A stretch of DNA of 64,000 bases. Origin: Gemmatimonadota bacterium. Lineage in GTDB: Bacteria > Gemmatimonadota > Gemmatimonadetes > Longimicrobiales > Gaopeijiaceae. Each line of letters begins with the position of its first letter. Position 1 is the first letter of the stretch. Shown here piece by piece: positions 1 through 7,059 of this stretch. Under the pieces are notes generated by a model. It was given only the letters and a program-made list of their open reading frames with translations. It ran no database searches and was not told the DNA's origin. The translations under genes and the position numbers were made by a program. The DNA lies in assembly GCA_029262115.1 (NCBI GenBank), contig JAJCZZ010000024.1:62001-126000 (forward strand), read 5' to 3'.

Positions 1-192
1 TCGTCGTCGGTCTCGTGGGCGCAACAGCCGCAGCGCGGGTCATGGCGGCAATGCTTTTCGGCGTCACGCCCTTCGACCCGCCGACCTACGGGGTGGCGGT
101 CGTCATCTTCGCGGTCGTGGCGCTGGCCGCGCCTGGTCCCGGCGGCGAGGGCCGCGGGAGTGCCGCCTGCGGTGGCGCTGAGAGCGGAGTGA
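1..192 (+). pseudogene. 3' end of an FtsX/MacB-like ABC permease, frameshifted
   Basis: The window opens inside a permease C-terminus. Bases 3-131 encode a small-residue stretch, a loop with VTPFDPPTYG, and a hydrophobic helix (VAVVIFAVVALAA). This is the last transmembrane segment of FtsX-like subunits of MacB/ADOP exporters. The expected tail, CLVPAARAAGVPPAVALRAE followed by TGA at 190-192, is present but in a different frame, so one base was gained or two lost near 130-135. The family (established knowledge) exports lipoproteins, peptides or drugs together with a MacB ATPase. It converges on the sigma/YCII remnant. The frameshift could be real decay or a sequence error; the rest of the gene lies outside the window. 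Confidence 0.72.
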
Positions 193-292
193 TGGCCTTC
201 CGTATGGGTTTCCACCCAGGAACGTGGGCAAGGGGCAGCCGAGTTCACTCCGGGGGAGCGAAACGCTGCGGTGGTAGCGCTGGAAGCGGGGC

Positions 293-780
293 TCAGTCGG
301 GTTCGATGAAACGGATGAACGGTTCCGCCCATCTGCAGGTGGGGCGTGCCCCGGGCCAACTCCACTGCGGCATCAAGGGTGGGTGCGCGGACGAGGAAGA
401 TGGCCGTGAGGAACCCCGGGGGCTCGACCGACCCCGCGGGCCGACGCAGGGTGGGCCCGTCGGTCACGACGAACTCGGTCACGACGAACTCGGTCGCGCC
501 CAGCCCTTCGGCCGCATCGAGATCAGCGGACTCGCGACCCGCGTCGATCCACTGCATGTACAGCGAATCGATTGCCTGCGTCGAGAGGCCGTCGGGCTGA
601 AAGCGCTCGTCCTCGTAGAGGAGGAATGCCCAGCGGGCACTTTCCTCTGCCTGAGGCGGGGACTCGGGCGACTCCGCCGGCCCCAGGGCAGCGGACGGCC
701 CCGACGGCACGCCGGCGCTCGTCCGGCCGGCGAAGAAGGCCAGCACGACCGCTGCGGCGGCCAGCGCGGCTACCGGGCAC
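293..780 (-). pseudogene. membrane-anchored YCII-like domain remnant
   Basis: On the minus strand, in a frame one base off the sigma fragment upstream, a single hydrophobic helix (CPVAALAAAAVVLAFFAGRT) is followed by a region reading FLLYEDERF, then DAGRESADLDAAEGL, VVTDGP and FLTAIFLVRAPTLDAAVELA. This is the layout of YCII/DGPF-type alpha-beta domains, which often sit beside ECF sigma factors. There is no start codon ahead of the helix, so the 5' end is missing. Near the 3' end the frame appears to shift again, around 320: a reading ending FIRFIEPD and TGA at 295-293 is more family-like than the frame that stays open to the window edge. It is probably the C-terminal part of an anti-sigma-like or sensor protein now fused out of frame to the sigma gene. 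Confidence 0.5.
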
Positions 781-783
781 CAT

Positions 784-1122
784 CGATTCGGGGGCAGCCT
801 CCAGCGCCAGTTCCCGCCCGCCCCGGCGCAGCCACTCCCGCCAGACATTGGAGCAGATGCCACACAGCCACGAGGACAGGCGAGAGTCGCCCCGAAAGCC
901 ACCAAGCCGGGCGACCGCTCGCAGCCAGGTCTCCTGCACCAGGTCACACGCATCGGCCTCGGAGCCGGCGGCGAGTCGCAGGGCAAGGCCGAACATCCGG
1001 GGTGTATGGCGGTCATAGAGCGCGATGAAAGCGCTTTCGTCCCCGCGCTCCAGGAAACGCGAGACGAGAGTGCCGTCGGCATCGTCCTGGGTCACCACCG
1101 GGGCTGAAGGACTATGGGGCAT
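784..1122 (-). pseudogene. ECF sigma factor, region 2 only (truncated)
   Basis: Starting at ATG 1122, with GAGGA just upstream, the product reads about 114 residues. It contains sigma region 2: ALYDRHTPRMFGLALRLA at about 35-51, the DLVQETWLRAVARLGGFRGD core at about 60-79, then SSWLCGICSNVWREWLRR. The family binds core RNA polymerase and the -10 element through this region. Sigma region 4, which should follow with a helix-turn-helix for the -35 element, is absent. After residue 114 the frame continues as arginine-rich nonsense, while the adjacent frame holds the membrane/YCII remnant. A deletion that removed region 4 plus the 5' part of the next gene would explain this. It is unlikely to be a working sigma factor. 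Confidence 0.65.
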
Positions 1123-1339
1123 GGCGTCCTCGGCATGCGGATCTCCTCTGCAGGAAGTCATCGCAGCGTGCGCTCCCCTCCATATGTGCGTTCCGAACCG
1201 TCCGAGGTTGCATGACACCCCGTATCGGCGGCCATGCAACTTCGTCGGGTCCTGGGCTCACACACTCGCGGGAGGCAGGGATCGTCCGGCCACGCCTCCT
1301 CACGTTGAAACGCACCCGGAGCTACAAGGAGAAACGACC

Positions 1340-2515
1340 ATGCGGATGCCGGTGACCCTGCTCCCACTCCTGGTGCTCATCCCGCCCCTGGCGGGGACGG
1401 AGCGCCCGACCACACCCCTCGCCATTCGCGCGGCCCTCACCGACACGATCGACCTCTCGCGCTATCGTGCGGACCTTTTGCGTCGCACCCGGGATGGGTC
1501 GTGGTGGTGGACGTCGAACGAGGCCTACCGGGAGCAGGACGGCGAGGGTAGCGCCGAGGCCTACGGCATGCGCTTCTGGCTGGCGCCGGGCGCCATCTCC
1601 GCTATCGGATGTCTGTGGAGCATTCACGACGGCGGGCTGGTTGAGATCGCCTGGCATTTCCAGCAGGGGTGGGATGGCACGCGCGGTCGGCCTTTCGTTT
1701 ATCAGGCCCACACCAGCGGAACCGGGTCCGGATTCGGCTACGTCGGTGAGCTTACCCGCAAGGGTGGCATTCTCGACCAGGACTTCTGGTGGACGGACGG
1801 GACCACCTCGCGGACCCGACACGATGAGCGGTGGATCGACGACGACACCAGAGTCGGCGCCAGTCTGACCTGGCGGGAGGGGGAGTGGGTACCGAACCGC
1901 AGCTATACATGGGAGCGTCGCAGGGGCGGGAACGTCCCGTGCGGGCCGTCGAACGAGACGCGGGGCGAGGGCGAGGGCGCGACCGCGTCTTCCTCCGAAG
2001 TCGACGGTGACCCGCGGCTTTACGGCTTCGACCCGTTCATCGGTTCCTGGGACGCCCCCGAGGCGCTGGTCGAGGCGAACCCGTCGTCGGCCGATTTCTA
2101 CGCTCGCAGCTGGAGTTGGGGCCCGCACGGCACCGTCGTCAAGCTCGGAGAGACCGTCCACAAGGAGGACCCACGCCGCACGGTATTCGAGGGGCAGGCG
2201 TTCTGGCACCCAGTGCGTGACCGAGTCGAGTTCACTGGCTACAACGCGCGAATGCTGTTCTTCTTCGAGGGGTACTACGAGTTCGAGCCGGGCGCCCTCA
2301 CCCGCGTGTACAGGGTTCACTACCCACCCGACTTCGTGCACAACACCTTTCCCGAGTTGACCGACCGGGTTCGGGAGTTCCGCAGGGAACTGCGCCTGAT
2401 TGCGCCCGACGTGCTCGAGCAGCGCACGTTCATGCGGGTGGACGGTGAATGGACGCCGTGGCCCACCCGCAACGCCGTGCCGGTCCGTGTGAGGCGAGCG
2501 GAGGTCGGCCTGTGA
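1340..2515 (+). CDS. secreted two-domain protein of unknown function
   Basis: A 391-residue product. ATG 1340 was chosen because AGGAGA lies about 8 bases upstream and the first 20 residues (MRMPVTLLPLLVLIPPLAG) make a signal peptide; longer in-frame starts run back through the divergent sigma promoter region. The mature protein has two repeated beta-rich halves. The first is rich in Trp (SWWWTSNEAYREQDG, WHFQQGWDGTRGR, DFWWTDGTTSRTRHDERW). The second begins DPFIGSWDAPEALVEANP and continues with EGQAFWHPVRDRVEFTGYN and YEFEPGALTRVYRVHYPP. The alternation of short strands with a GSW-type opening resembles DUF1579- or nitrobindin-like barrels, but I cannot name the family firmly. It sits alone, transcribed away from the sigma remnant. 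Confidence 0.7.
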   Translation: MRMPVTLLPLLVLIPPLAGTERPTTPLAIRAALTDTIDLSRYRADLLRRTRDGSWWWTSNEAYREQDGEGSAEAYGMRFWLAPGAISAIGCLWSIHDGGLVEIAWHFQQGWDGTRGRPFVYQAHTSGTGSGFGYVGELTRKGGILDQDFWWTDGTTSRTRHDERWIDDDTRVGASLTWREGEWVPNRSYTWERRRGGNVPCGPSNETRGEGEGATASSSEVDGDPRLYGFDPFIGSWDAPEALVEANPSSADFYARSWSWGPHGTVVKLGETVHKEDPRRTVFEGQAFWHPVRDRVEFTGYNARMLFFFEGYYEFEPGALTRVYRVHYPPDFVHNTFPELTDRVREFRRELRLIAPDVLEQRTFMRVDGEWTPWPTRNAVPVRVRRAEVGL

Positions 2516-2823
2516 TGGGCCCGATGAACTGACTACCGATGTTGACGAACCTTTAATCTCGGTCGAAGACGCCCCAGGCTCCCCACTCGCGTTTCCTCAA
2601 CCTTGACAGGCCCCTTCCATATCAACGTTGTCGGACACGGCCTGTCGCGGCAAGGCACTGCGGAGGGAAGCGGATCTGGGAGCGGGAGCGCATTCTCCGT
2701 GAGGGTTGGTTGGCCGTCGTCCGGAGCCGAGAGCCGGACTCGTTCGGCGGATGGGGACCTGGCCTGTTCTGGCCGAAACACGGGGCCGGATTAACGTGGG
2801 AAACTACCTGGGCGGAGCTCTTC

Positions 2824-4062
2824 ATGCGATCGACGAAGAAGGGGACGAAAAGGAGCGATGGCGCAGTGCTGACCGCGATACTGATGGTCGGCATGACGGT
2901 CGCCTGTGGTGGCCCCGAGAATGCGGAGTCGACGGGTCCGCTCGCTCAGCCCCCGATCACCCCGACCGGGCCGGACGTACGCATCGGCACACTCGACGAC
3001 CCGGCTTACGCATTCCGAGCCGTCCGGCTCCTGCGGGAGGGCCCGAATGGACTTCTGTACTCAATGCACAACGGGGAGGCGATGCTTCGCCGTTGGACCG
3101 CGGACGGCGCTCCCAGTGGTCAGATCGGTCGTGAGGGCGAGGGGCCCGGTGAATTCCGGCGGCCTAGCAATTACGGCTTCTTCGGCGACTCGCTCTGGGT
3201 GTTCGATCTCTCCGGGTTCCGAGTGATCTACCTCGACCTGGAGGGGAATTTGCTCGGCACCTCGACAGCGCGGGTCGAACGAAGCGGGGAGAATCGCTCG
3301 CCGGTGGGGCCGACTCGGCCATTCCGGGACGGGACGTACCTCGCCCGCGGAGTGGCGAACCCACGCCTCGTCGCGAGCGGCGAGATGACGGAGACAGAGG
3401 TGCTGTGGGTGGATGGCACCGGCGAGGAACTTGCCCGATTGGACCCGATCCCACACCGACCCACCGACATCGTCCCACTCGCGAACCCGGCGGGGGGGGT
3501 CCCGTTCGCGCCCCAACTCGTGACGGACGCGCCGCTCCTCGAAGCGGAGGAATCAGCCGTCGTTCGCGTCGACCGGTTGTCATGGGACGGTACGGGCGAG
3601 GCCGAGGCGGTCGTTCGACGGCAAGCACCGTCCGGGGACACAATCGCGCTCTTTCGCCTCGCGTACGACCCGATCGCACTCGATGAAGACCTGTTTGAGG
3701 AGCTGGTCGACGAGCGGGTTGGCGGAATGTGGGAGATGATGCAGCAATTCCGACCAGATCTGACTCGGGAGAGCTTCGAGCGACAATACCGCGAGGCCCT
3801 ATACCGCCCTGACTTCCTCCCCCCCGTAGAGTCGCTGGTCGTCGCGGGCGACGGGTCGACATGGTTGCTCGCCACGGATGGAGGAGGATCTCCCCCCACC
3901 TGGTGGGTTCTCGGCCCTGACATGTCGCCGTTGGGTAGGGTCGAGACCCCGGAGGGATTCGATCTGAAGGCGGTCCACGAGGACCGACTTTGGGGCGTCG
4001 AGATGGACGAACTCGGAGTGAATTACATCGTGCGGTATCGATACCAACCGTTCACACGATGA
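2824..4062 (+). CDS. 6-bladed beta-propeller lipoprotein
   Basis: 412 residues from ATG 2824, preceded by GGAG. Residues 14-28 form a lipoprotein signal ending in the lipobox TVAC, with Cys28 as the likely lipidated residue. A low-complexity linker follows. Blades then start with motifs such as GREGEGPGEFRRP and GDSLWVFDLSGFRVIYLD, the typical Gly-rich turns of the 6-bladed beta-propeller proteins common in Gemmatimonadota and Bacteroidota. A late segment, DGSTWLLATDGGGSPPTWWVL, is another blade. It is likely anchored in the periplasm or outer membrane; no ligand can be deduced. The gap from the previous gene is about 300 bases, so it probably has its own promoter. Downstream is gene-poor scarred DNA. 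Confidence 0.75.
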   Translation: MRSTKKGTKRSDGAVLTAILMVGMTVACGGPENAESTGPLAQPPITPTGPDVRIGTLDDPAYAFRAVRLLREGPNGLLYSMHNGEAMLRRWTADGAPSGQIGREGEGPGEFRRPSNYGFFGDSLWVFDLSGFRVIYLDLEGNLLGTSTARVERSGENRSPVGPTRPFRDGTYLARGVANPRLVASGEMTETEVLWVDGTGEELARLDPIPHRPTDIVPLANPAGGVPFAPQLVTDAPLLEAEESAVVRVDRLSWDGTGEAEAVVRRQAPSGDTIALFRLAYDPIALDEDLFEELVDERVGGMWEMMQQFRPDLTRESFERQYREALYRPDFLPPVESLVVAGDGSTWLLATDGGGSPPTWWVLGPDMSPLGRVETPEGFDLKAVHEDRLWGVEMDELGVNYIVRYRYQPFTR

Positions 4063-4334
4063 CCGGACGGAAGAAGAGAGCCACCGTCAAGCCCTCAGTC
4101 CCACTCCGCACACGACCGTTCCGGGCGCCGGAAACAACGGACGCTGACCGTCAAACAGCATCGGACAGCGTGTAGTCGAGGTGCGTCTTGACAGCCTGCC
4201 CCATAGAAGGAAATCCAACCGGGGTCGGTCGCGGTGGGGATCCACGTGGTGAGGCGAAGTCGGGCGGCGCAAGCCGGGTTTGGCGTCGTGACCGTTGGTA
4301 TCAGGAGGGTCGGGCGAGCGCCGGTACGGGCTGA
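4063..4334. other. non-coding stretch with one stem-loop
   Basis: No gene is supported here. At 4116-4140 CCGTT and AACGG flank TTCCGG-GCG-CCGGAA, a stem-loop 50-80 bases after the propeller stop codon. It could end transcription, but no T-run follows. The rest has no recognisable coding pattern. Confidence 0.35.
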
Positions 4335-4612
4335 TGAGCAGGTGCGTCGAGATGATGCGCGGATGGGCGGTAGTTGCGCAGGCGGCGGCTGAGCCCTGGT
4401 GCCGTGGCGTCTCAGGCGCTCCAGGTCCCGTCGTCTCCGGGGAGGCTCTGGTCGAAGGGCTCGCGCTCGGTAGCCGGATGGGCCGGGGTGTCCCAGGGCG
4501 AGGGCGGATCGAGGGCCATCAGTTCGGTCTGTTGGGGCCCGCGTGCGGGCGCGACGGGCGGTGGATGTTCCGGGATACGCAGATGCCGGAGGATGGGTCG
4601 CACGGAGACCTT
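4335..4612. repeat. diverged copy of the IS91-like 3' end (copy A)
   Basis: This block matches 7190-7480 base for base over long runs, for example CCGTCGTCTCCGGGGAGG followed by CTCTGGTCGAAGGG, and TGCGCAGATGCCGGAGGAT-like text with small changes. It covers the last part of a transposase gene and its downstream region. The two copies differ at many scattered positions, so the duplication is old. It marks a second, mostly lost insertion of the same element family. Confidence 0.7.
4412..4612 (-). pseudogene. IS91-family transposase, C-terminal fragment
   Basis: The minus strand encodes VRPILRHLRIPEHPPP, then ARGPQQTELMALDPPSPW and ending EPFDQSLPGDDGTWSA at the stop at 4412. This is the C-terminal tail of IS91-like transposases; the same residues occur in the larger copy at 7.27-7.48 kb. 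Upstream, the LTEP-type segment is out of frame and everything before it is missing. There is no start and no catalytic domain, so it is a dead fragment of about 65 codons. Confidence 0.7.
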
Positions 4613-4928
4613 CTGTTATGGGCCCAAGAGCTGCCCCTTCCACCGGGCCGGGTCAACCAGAAAGGTTCCCGGGCGTCGGGGGATGACGTGGGAAGAAGAG
4701 GATTGGATCGACGAGGAGGAGACGGCGCACCGGGGACCGGACGAGTAGTGTCCGGGGAGATGGCGGATCAGGGCCCGCGTTGCCGCGGGCGAGGCCGCCC
4801 GTGACCAGGTGTCTGCAATGTGTCCACTGACCCGGCCGAACCCGATTTCTCGCCGACTCGATCCCGACATCAACCCCGAAATCCCCCGAGATCCCTACAT
4901 TATGCTGGGATCGGCCTCTGGAGCCTCT

Positions 4929-4973
4929 CGCCTGATAAGCGTGAGGTCGCTGGTTCGAGTCCAGCCAGGCCCA
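4929..4973 (+). tRNA. tRNA-Ile(GAU) 3' half, probable integration scar (partial)
   Basis: From the anticodon stem to the end, the sequence is that of a bacterial tRNA-Ile: loop CTGATAA (anticodon GAT), stem GCGTG, T-arm CTGGTTCGAGTCCAG and acceptor CAGGCCC with discriminator A. The matching 5' acceptor GGGCCTG and a normal D-arm are absent. The 28 bases before the anticodon can be drawn only as a shortened D-arm (GGC...GCC) with a mismatched acceptor starting at 4907. A 3' half of a tRNA beginning at the anticodon loop is the usual product of integration by tyrosine recombinases that use tRNA genes as attachment sites. The block CCTCTCGC-CTGATAA-GCGTGAGG is nearly symmetric, as expected for a recombinase core site. 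It is not a working tRNA. Confidence 0.72.
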
Positions 4974-4983
4974 TTTGGCGCAA

Positions 4984-5029
4984 GTGCGCTGCCCTACGGG
5001 ATTTATAGGGATTCCTTCGGGCAGCGCAC
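4984..5029. repeat. perfect 11-bp inverted repeat
   Basis: GTGCGCTGCCC at 4984-4994 is the exact reverse complement of GGGCAGCGCAC at 5019-5029, with 24 bases between. It lies just after the tRNA-Ile scar and about 40 bases past the AbiEii stop codon. It may end transcription of the abiE operon or be part of an element boundary; no long T-run is seen on either side. Confidence 0.5.
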
Positions 5030-5065
5030 CGGTCCTTTCGGGGGCCAGGTGTCTACGGGAGGTGT

Positions 5066-5935
5066 CTACTGCGCACCCTTTCGATCGCGGTCGAGCCTTT
5101 CGGCCATCCGCCCGACGTAGTCGACCACCGACTCCCAGACCTCGTCGAACTCCCGCTCCGCTCCGGGAGGGAGGAGGCCGGCCAGATTCCTGTCCCAGTC
5201 GGCCCGGAACTCGTCCTTTCGGTCCGTCATCCGACCAAGCTCGACCGCTTCCGCGTCGACCTCTCGCGCAGCCATCTTCCTGGGTAAGCCGGCCAGGACC
5301 TTCCGAGCGTCCACGTCCTCCATGAGGGAGAAGATGTCGTAGATATCCCTCGATATGGCGTAGACTCGCTGGCCCAGGACGGCCCTCACCTTCTCGGCCA
5401 TGATTTCGTCCAAGGCGTAGCACCCTAGCCGGACTTCTCCGAGCTCGTCGGCGTCCGAGAAGGGGTGCACGACGGTTCGAAGAGCGGGGTCGAACACCAC
5501 GACTTCATCTCGGGTGATGTCCAGGCGAAGCCCGGCCGGGGATCCTCCTCCAGCATGAGGGCCTCGCCAATAGATAGTGAGCTTCAGGCTTTCGCGCCCG
5601 TACTCGTCGTCGATGACGCGCAGCCTCGGGTCCCGCGCCCCGAAATCGATCCCGCTCGCCCTCTGAGCGTCCGCGAAGGCCTCCCTCACAGCCGCCTCGA
5701 ACTCCTCCCATCCAAACCAGCGGGTCGCCGTGAAGTCGAGGTCTTCCGAGAACCTGTAGTCCGGGAAGTAGCACTTCCGCAGGCAGGTTCCACCCTTAAA
5801 GACCAGTCGATCCTTCAGGTACGGATGGCCGGCGAGACCTCGGAGGGCCCATCCGAGAGCGTAATCCAACTCCACGATCCTGGGTTCCACGCCCGCCTGC
5901 CCTGCCAGCCGACGGATCTCCGCGTCCCGGATCAT
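5066..5935 (-). CDS. abiEii: AbiEii-type nucleotidyltransferase toxin
   Basis: 289 residues from ATG 5935, which overlaps the abiEi stop as ATGA; the longer in-frame reading lies inside abiEi and is rejected. The nucleotidyltransferase core is clear: FKGGTCLRK at about 47-54, then YRFSEDLDF at about 60-68 with the acidic pair that binds metal. Downstream are RLDITRDE and the helical segment DEIMAEKVRAVLGQRVYAISRDIYD, typical of the family (PF08843). AbiE toxins (established) transfer nucleotides to target RNAs, arresting growth, and the type IV pair can block phage. Length is usual for the family and no core motif is missing, so it is likely functional. Confidence 0.9.
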   Translation of the reverse strand: MIRDAEIRRLAGQAGVEPRIVELDYALGWALRGLAGHPYLKDRLVFKGGTCLRKCYFPDYRFSEDLDFTATRWFGWEEFEAAVREAFADAQRASGIDFGARDPRLRVIDDEYGRESLKLTIYWRGPHAGGGSPAGLRLDITRDEVVVFDPALRTVVHPFSDADELGEVRLGCYALDEIMAEKVRAVLGQRVYAISRDIYDIFSLMEDVDARKVLAGLPRKMAAREVDAEAVELGRMTDRKDEFRADWDRNLAGLLPPGAEREFDEVWESVVDYVGRMAERLDRDRKGAQ

Positions 5936-6759
5936 GTCGAGCTCAGGAGCCCTTCCTCGGGTAGATTCACCTTCACTCGCCAGCGGGTGACGATGCGGTG
6001 GGGTTCTCTCGGGGAGGAGGGATCGAGCTGGCTGATACCCGCCGTGAGCAGCCGGGTCCACTCGTCAACCAAATCTGGTTCCGGAAGGTGCGTCAGGTTC
6101 AGGGATTCGACGAGGAACCCCAGGCGTTTCACGACCGCGCCCGATCCGAAACGGCGCAGATACCGGGTGAGTCTGGCCCAATCAAGGTCGCCGTTCCCGG
6201 CGTCCAGCGCCTTGGCGACCTCGGTCACCCCGCCGCTCAGGTCCGGCCTGTCCAGGCAGTCGACGATCGTCTTTTCACGATCGGTCACCTGGACGGGCGC
6301 GTCGCCCGCGTGGTACCTGTGGCCTCCGAAGAACTTCTCGGGCTTGACGCGCACGATCCGGAACTTCATCCCGAGGACCGTGGGCGTCCGGTTTTCCTTC
6401 CGAGCGGTCGTCTGGATGTAGGTTATCCGCGGGACCTGTTCTGTGAGGTTCCAATGGTTTAGGGCGGACCAGTACGCCACCATGCCGGGACTCACCAGGT
6501 GTCCTGCGAGGACGTGGGCGTCCTCGCTCCAGGTCCGGTCGGGGCCGGCCTCGAGGGGGACGATGAGGTACTTCCCCTTCTCGATCCGTTCCAGCCAACC
6601 CTTCTCGACGAGGCGGTCCAGGAGATCCCTCGTGGACCTGCCTTCTCCCAGCTCCTCGTAGGCGTCAGCCGTCGTGAAGACTTCCTTGCCCCGGGCCGCC
6701 AGGGTGGTGAGAAACGACGCCTCGGCATCGCTGAGGCTGATTATATTACGATACGTCAT
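5932..6759 (-). CDS. abiEi: AbiEi-type antitoxin and transcriptional regulator
   Basis: 275 residues. ATG 6759 was chosen because GGAGG (6765-6769) sits 5-6 bases upstream; a GTG 12 bases earlier would overlap that ribosome site. The N-terminal 60 residues form a winged helix (SLSDAEASFLTTLAARGKEV, TRDLLDRLVEKGWLERI, GKYLIVP). The rest is the AbiEi C-terminal domain, with YWSALNHWNLTEQ and REKTIVDCLDRPDLSGGVTE, a signature of the family. In known AbiE systems this protein neutralises the toxin and represses its own promoter by binding inverted repeats. The palindrome over its own start codon fits that role. Stop and toxin start overlap (ATGA), giving coupled translation. Confidence 0.9.
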   Translation of the reverse strand: MTYRNIISLSDAEASFLTTLAARGKEVFTTADAYEELGEGRSTRDLLDRLVEKGWLERIEKGKYLIVPLEAGPDRTWSEDAHVLAGHLVSPGMVAYWSALNHWNLTEQVPRITYIQTTARKENRTPTVLGMKFRIVRVKPEKFFGGHRYHAGDAPVQVTDREKTIVDCLDRPDLSGGVTEVAKALDAGNGDLDWARLTRYLRRFGSGAVVKRLGFLVESLNLTHLPEPDLVDEWTRLLTAGISQLDPSSPREPHRIVTRWRVKVNLPEEGLLSST

Positions 6760-6789
6760 TACCGCCTCCACACGCGGTTATCACGTATC
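6750..6789. promoter_or_regulatory. large palindrome over the abiEi start, likely operator
   Basis: ATACGTCATTACCGC (6751-6765) and GCGGTTATCACGTAT (6774-6788) are inverted repeats matching at 13 of 15 positions, with an 8-base spacer; the next outer pair (6750 G, 6789 C) also matches. The palindrome covers the ATG and ribosome site of abiEi and starts just after the -10 element, so a bound protein would block initiation. AbiEi proteins are known to bind inverted repeats in their promoters; binding here is inference. Confidence 0.75.
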
Positions 6790-6791
6790 AA

Positions 6792-6819
6792 ATTATAAGC
6801 ACTCTGCGGTATTTGTCCA
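6792..6819 (-). promoter_or_regulatory. sigma-70-type promoter of abiEi-abiEii
   Basis: On the minus strand TGGACA (6819-6814) and a perfect TATAAT (6797-6792) are separated by 16 bases. The -10 is 33-38 bases from the ATG. This is the clearest promoter in the window and its AT-rich setting stands out from the flanking GC-rich DNA. Confidence 0.75.
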
Positions 6820-7059
6820 CCCTCAGGCTGGCGAACGGCACCCCAGAAACGGTCGGCGCGCTCCGTCGAGAGAGCACGGCCTGGCGATGTACGCGCCGGT
6901 CACCGTGAAGCACCGGGACGAGAAGACCGACGCGGCCACGGCGCTGCGGTAGTCGGGGCGGAGCGGAAGCAGCTTCCTCCGGGCCCGATCACGCGTCCTC
7001 GGCCACGGCGCCCCGGGCCTGTCGGCATCGCCACCTTCCGCGGCACCGACCTCCCTACC
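6820..7059. other. non-coding gap between abiE promoter and insertion element
   Basis: No gene is recognised. A short plus-strand reading frame that ends at the TAG near 6950 has no family resemblance and no ribosome site. C-rich text toward 7060 probably belongs to the insertion element flank. Confidence 0.4.

Noticed and set aside
15-1028. Single plus-strand gene from 15 to 1028
   Set aside because: Only the first 40 codons look like a protein (permease helix); the remainder is antisense to the sigma/YCII remnants.
4907-4973. A complete, working tRNA-Ile
   Set aside because: The 5' acceptor pairs poorly with the 3' strand and the D-arm is six bases short, so only the 3' half is genuine.
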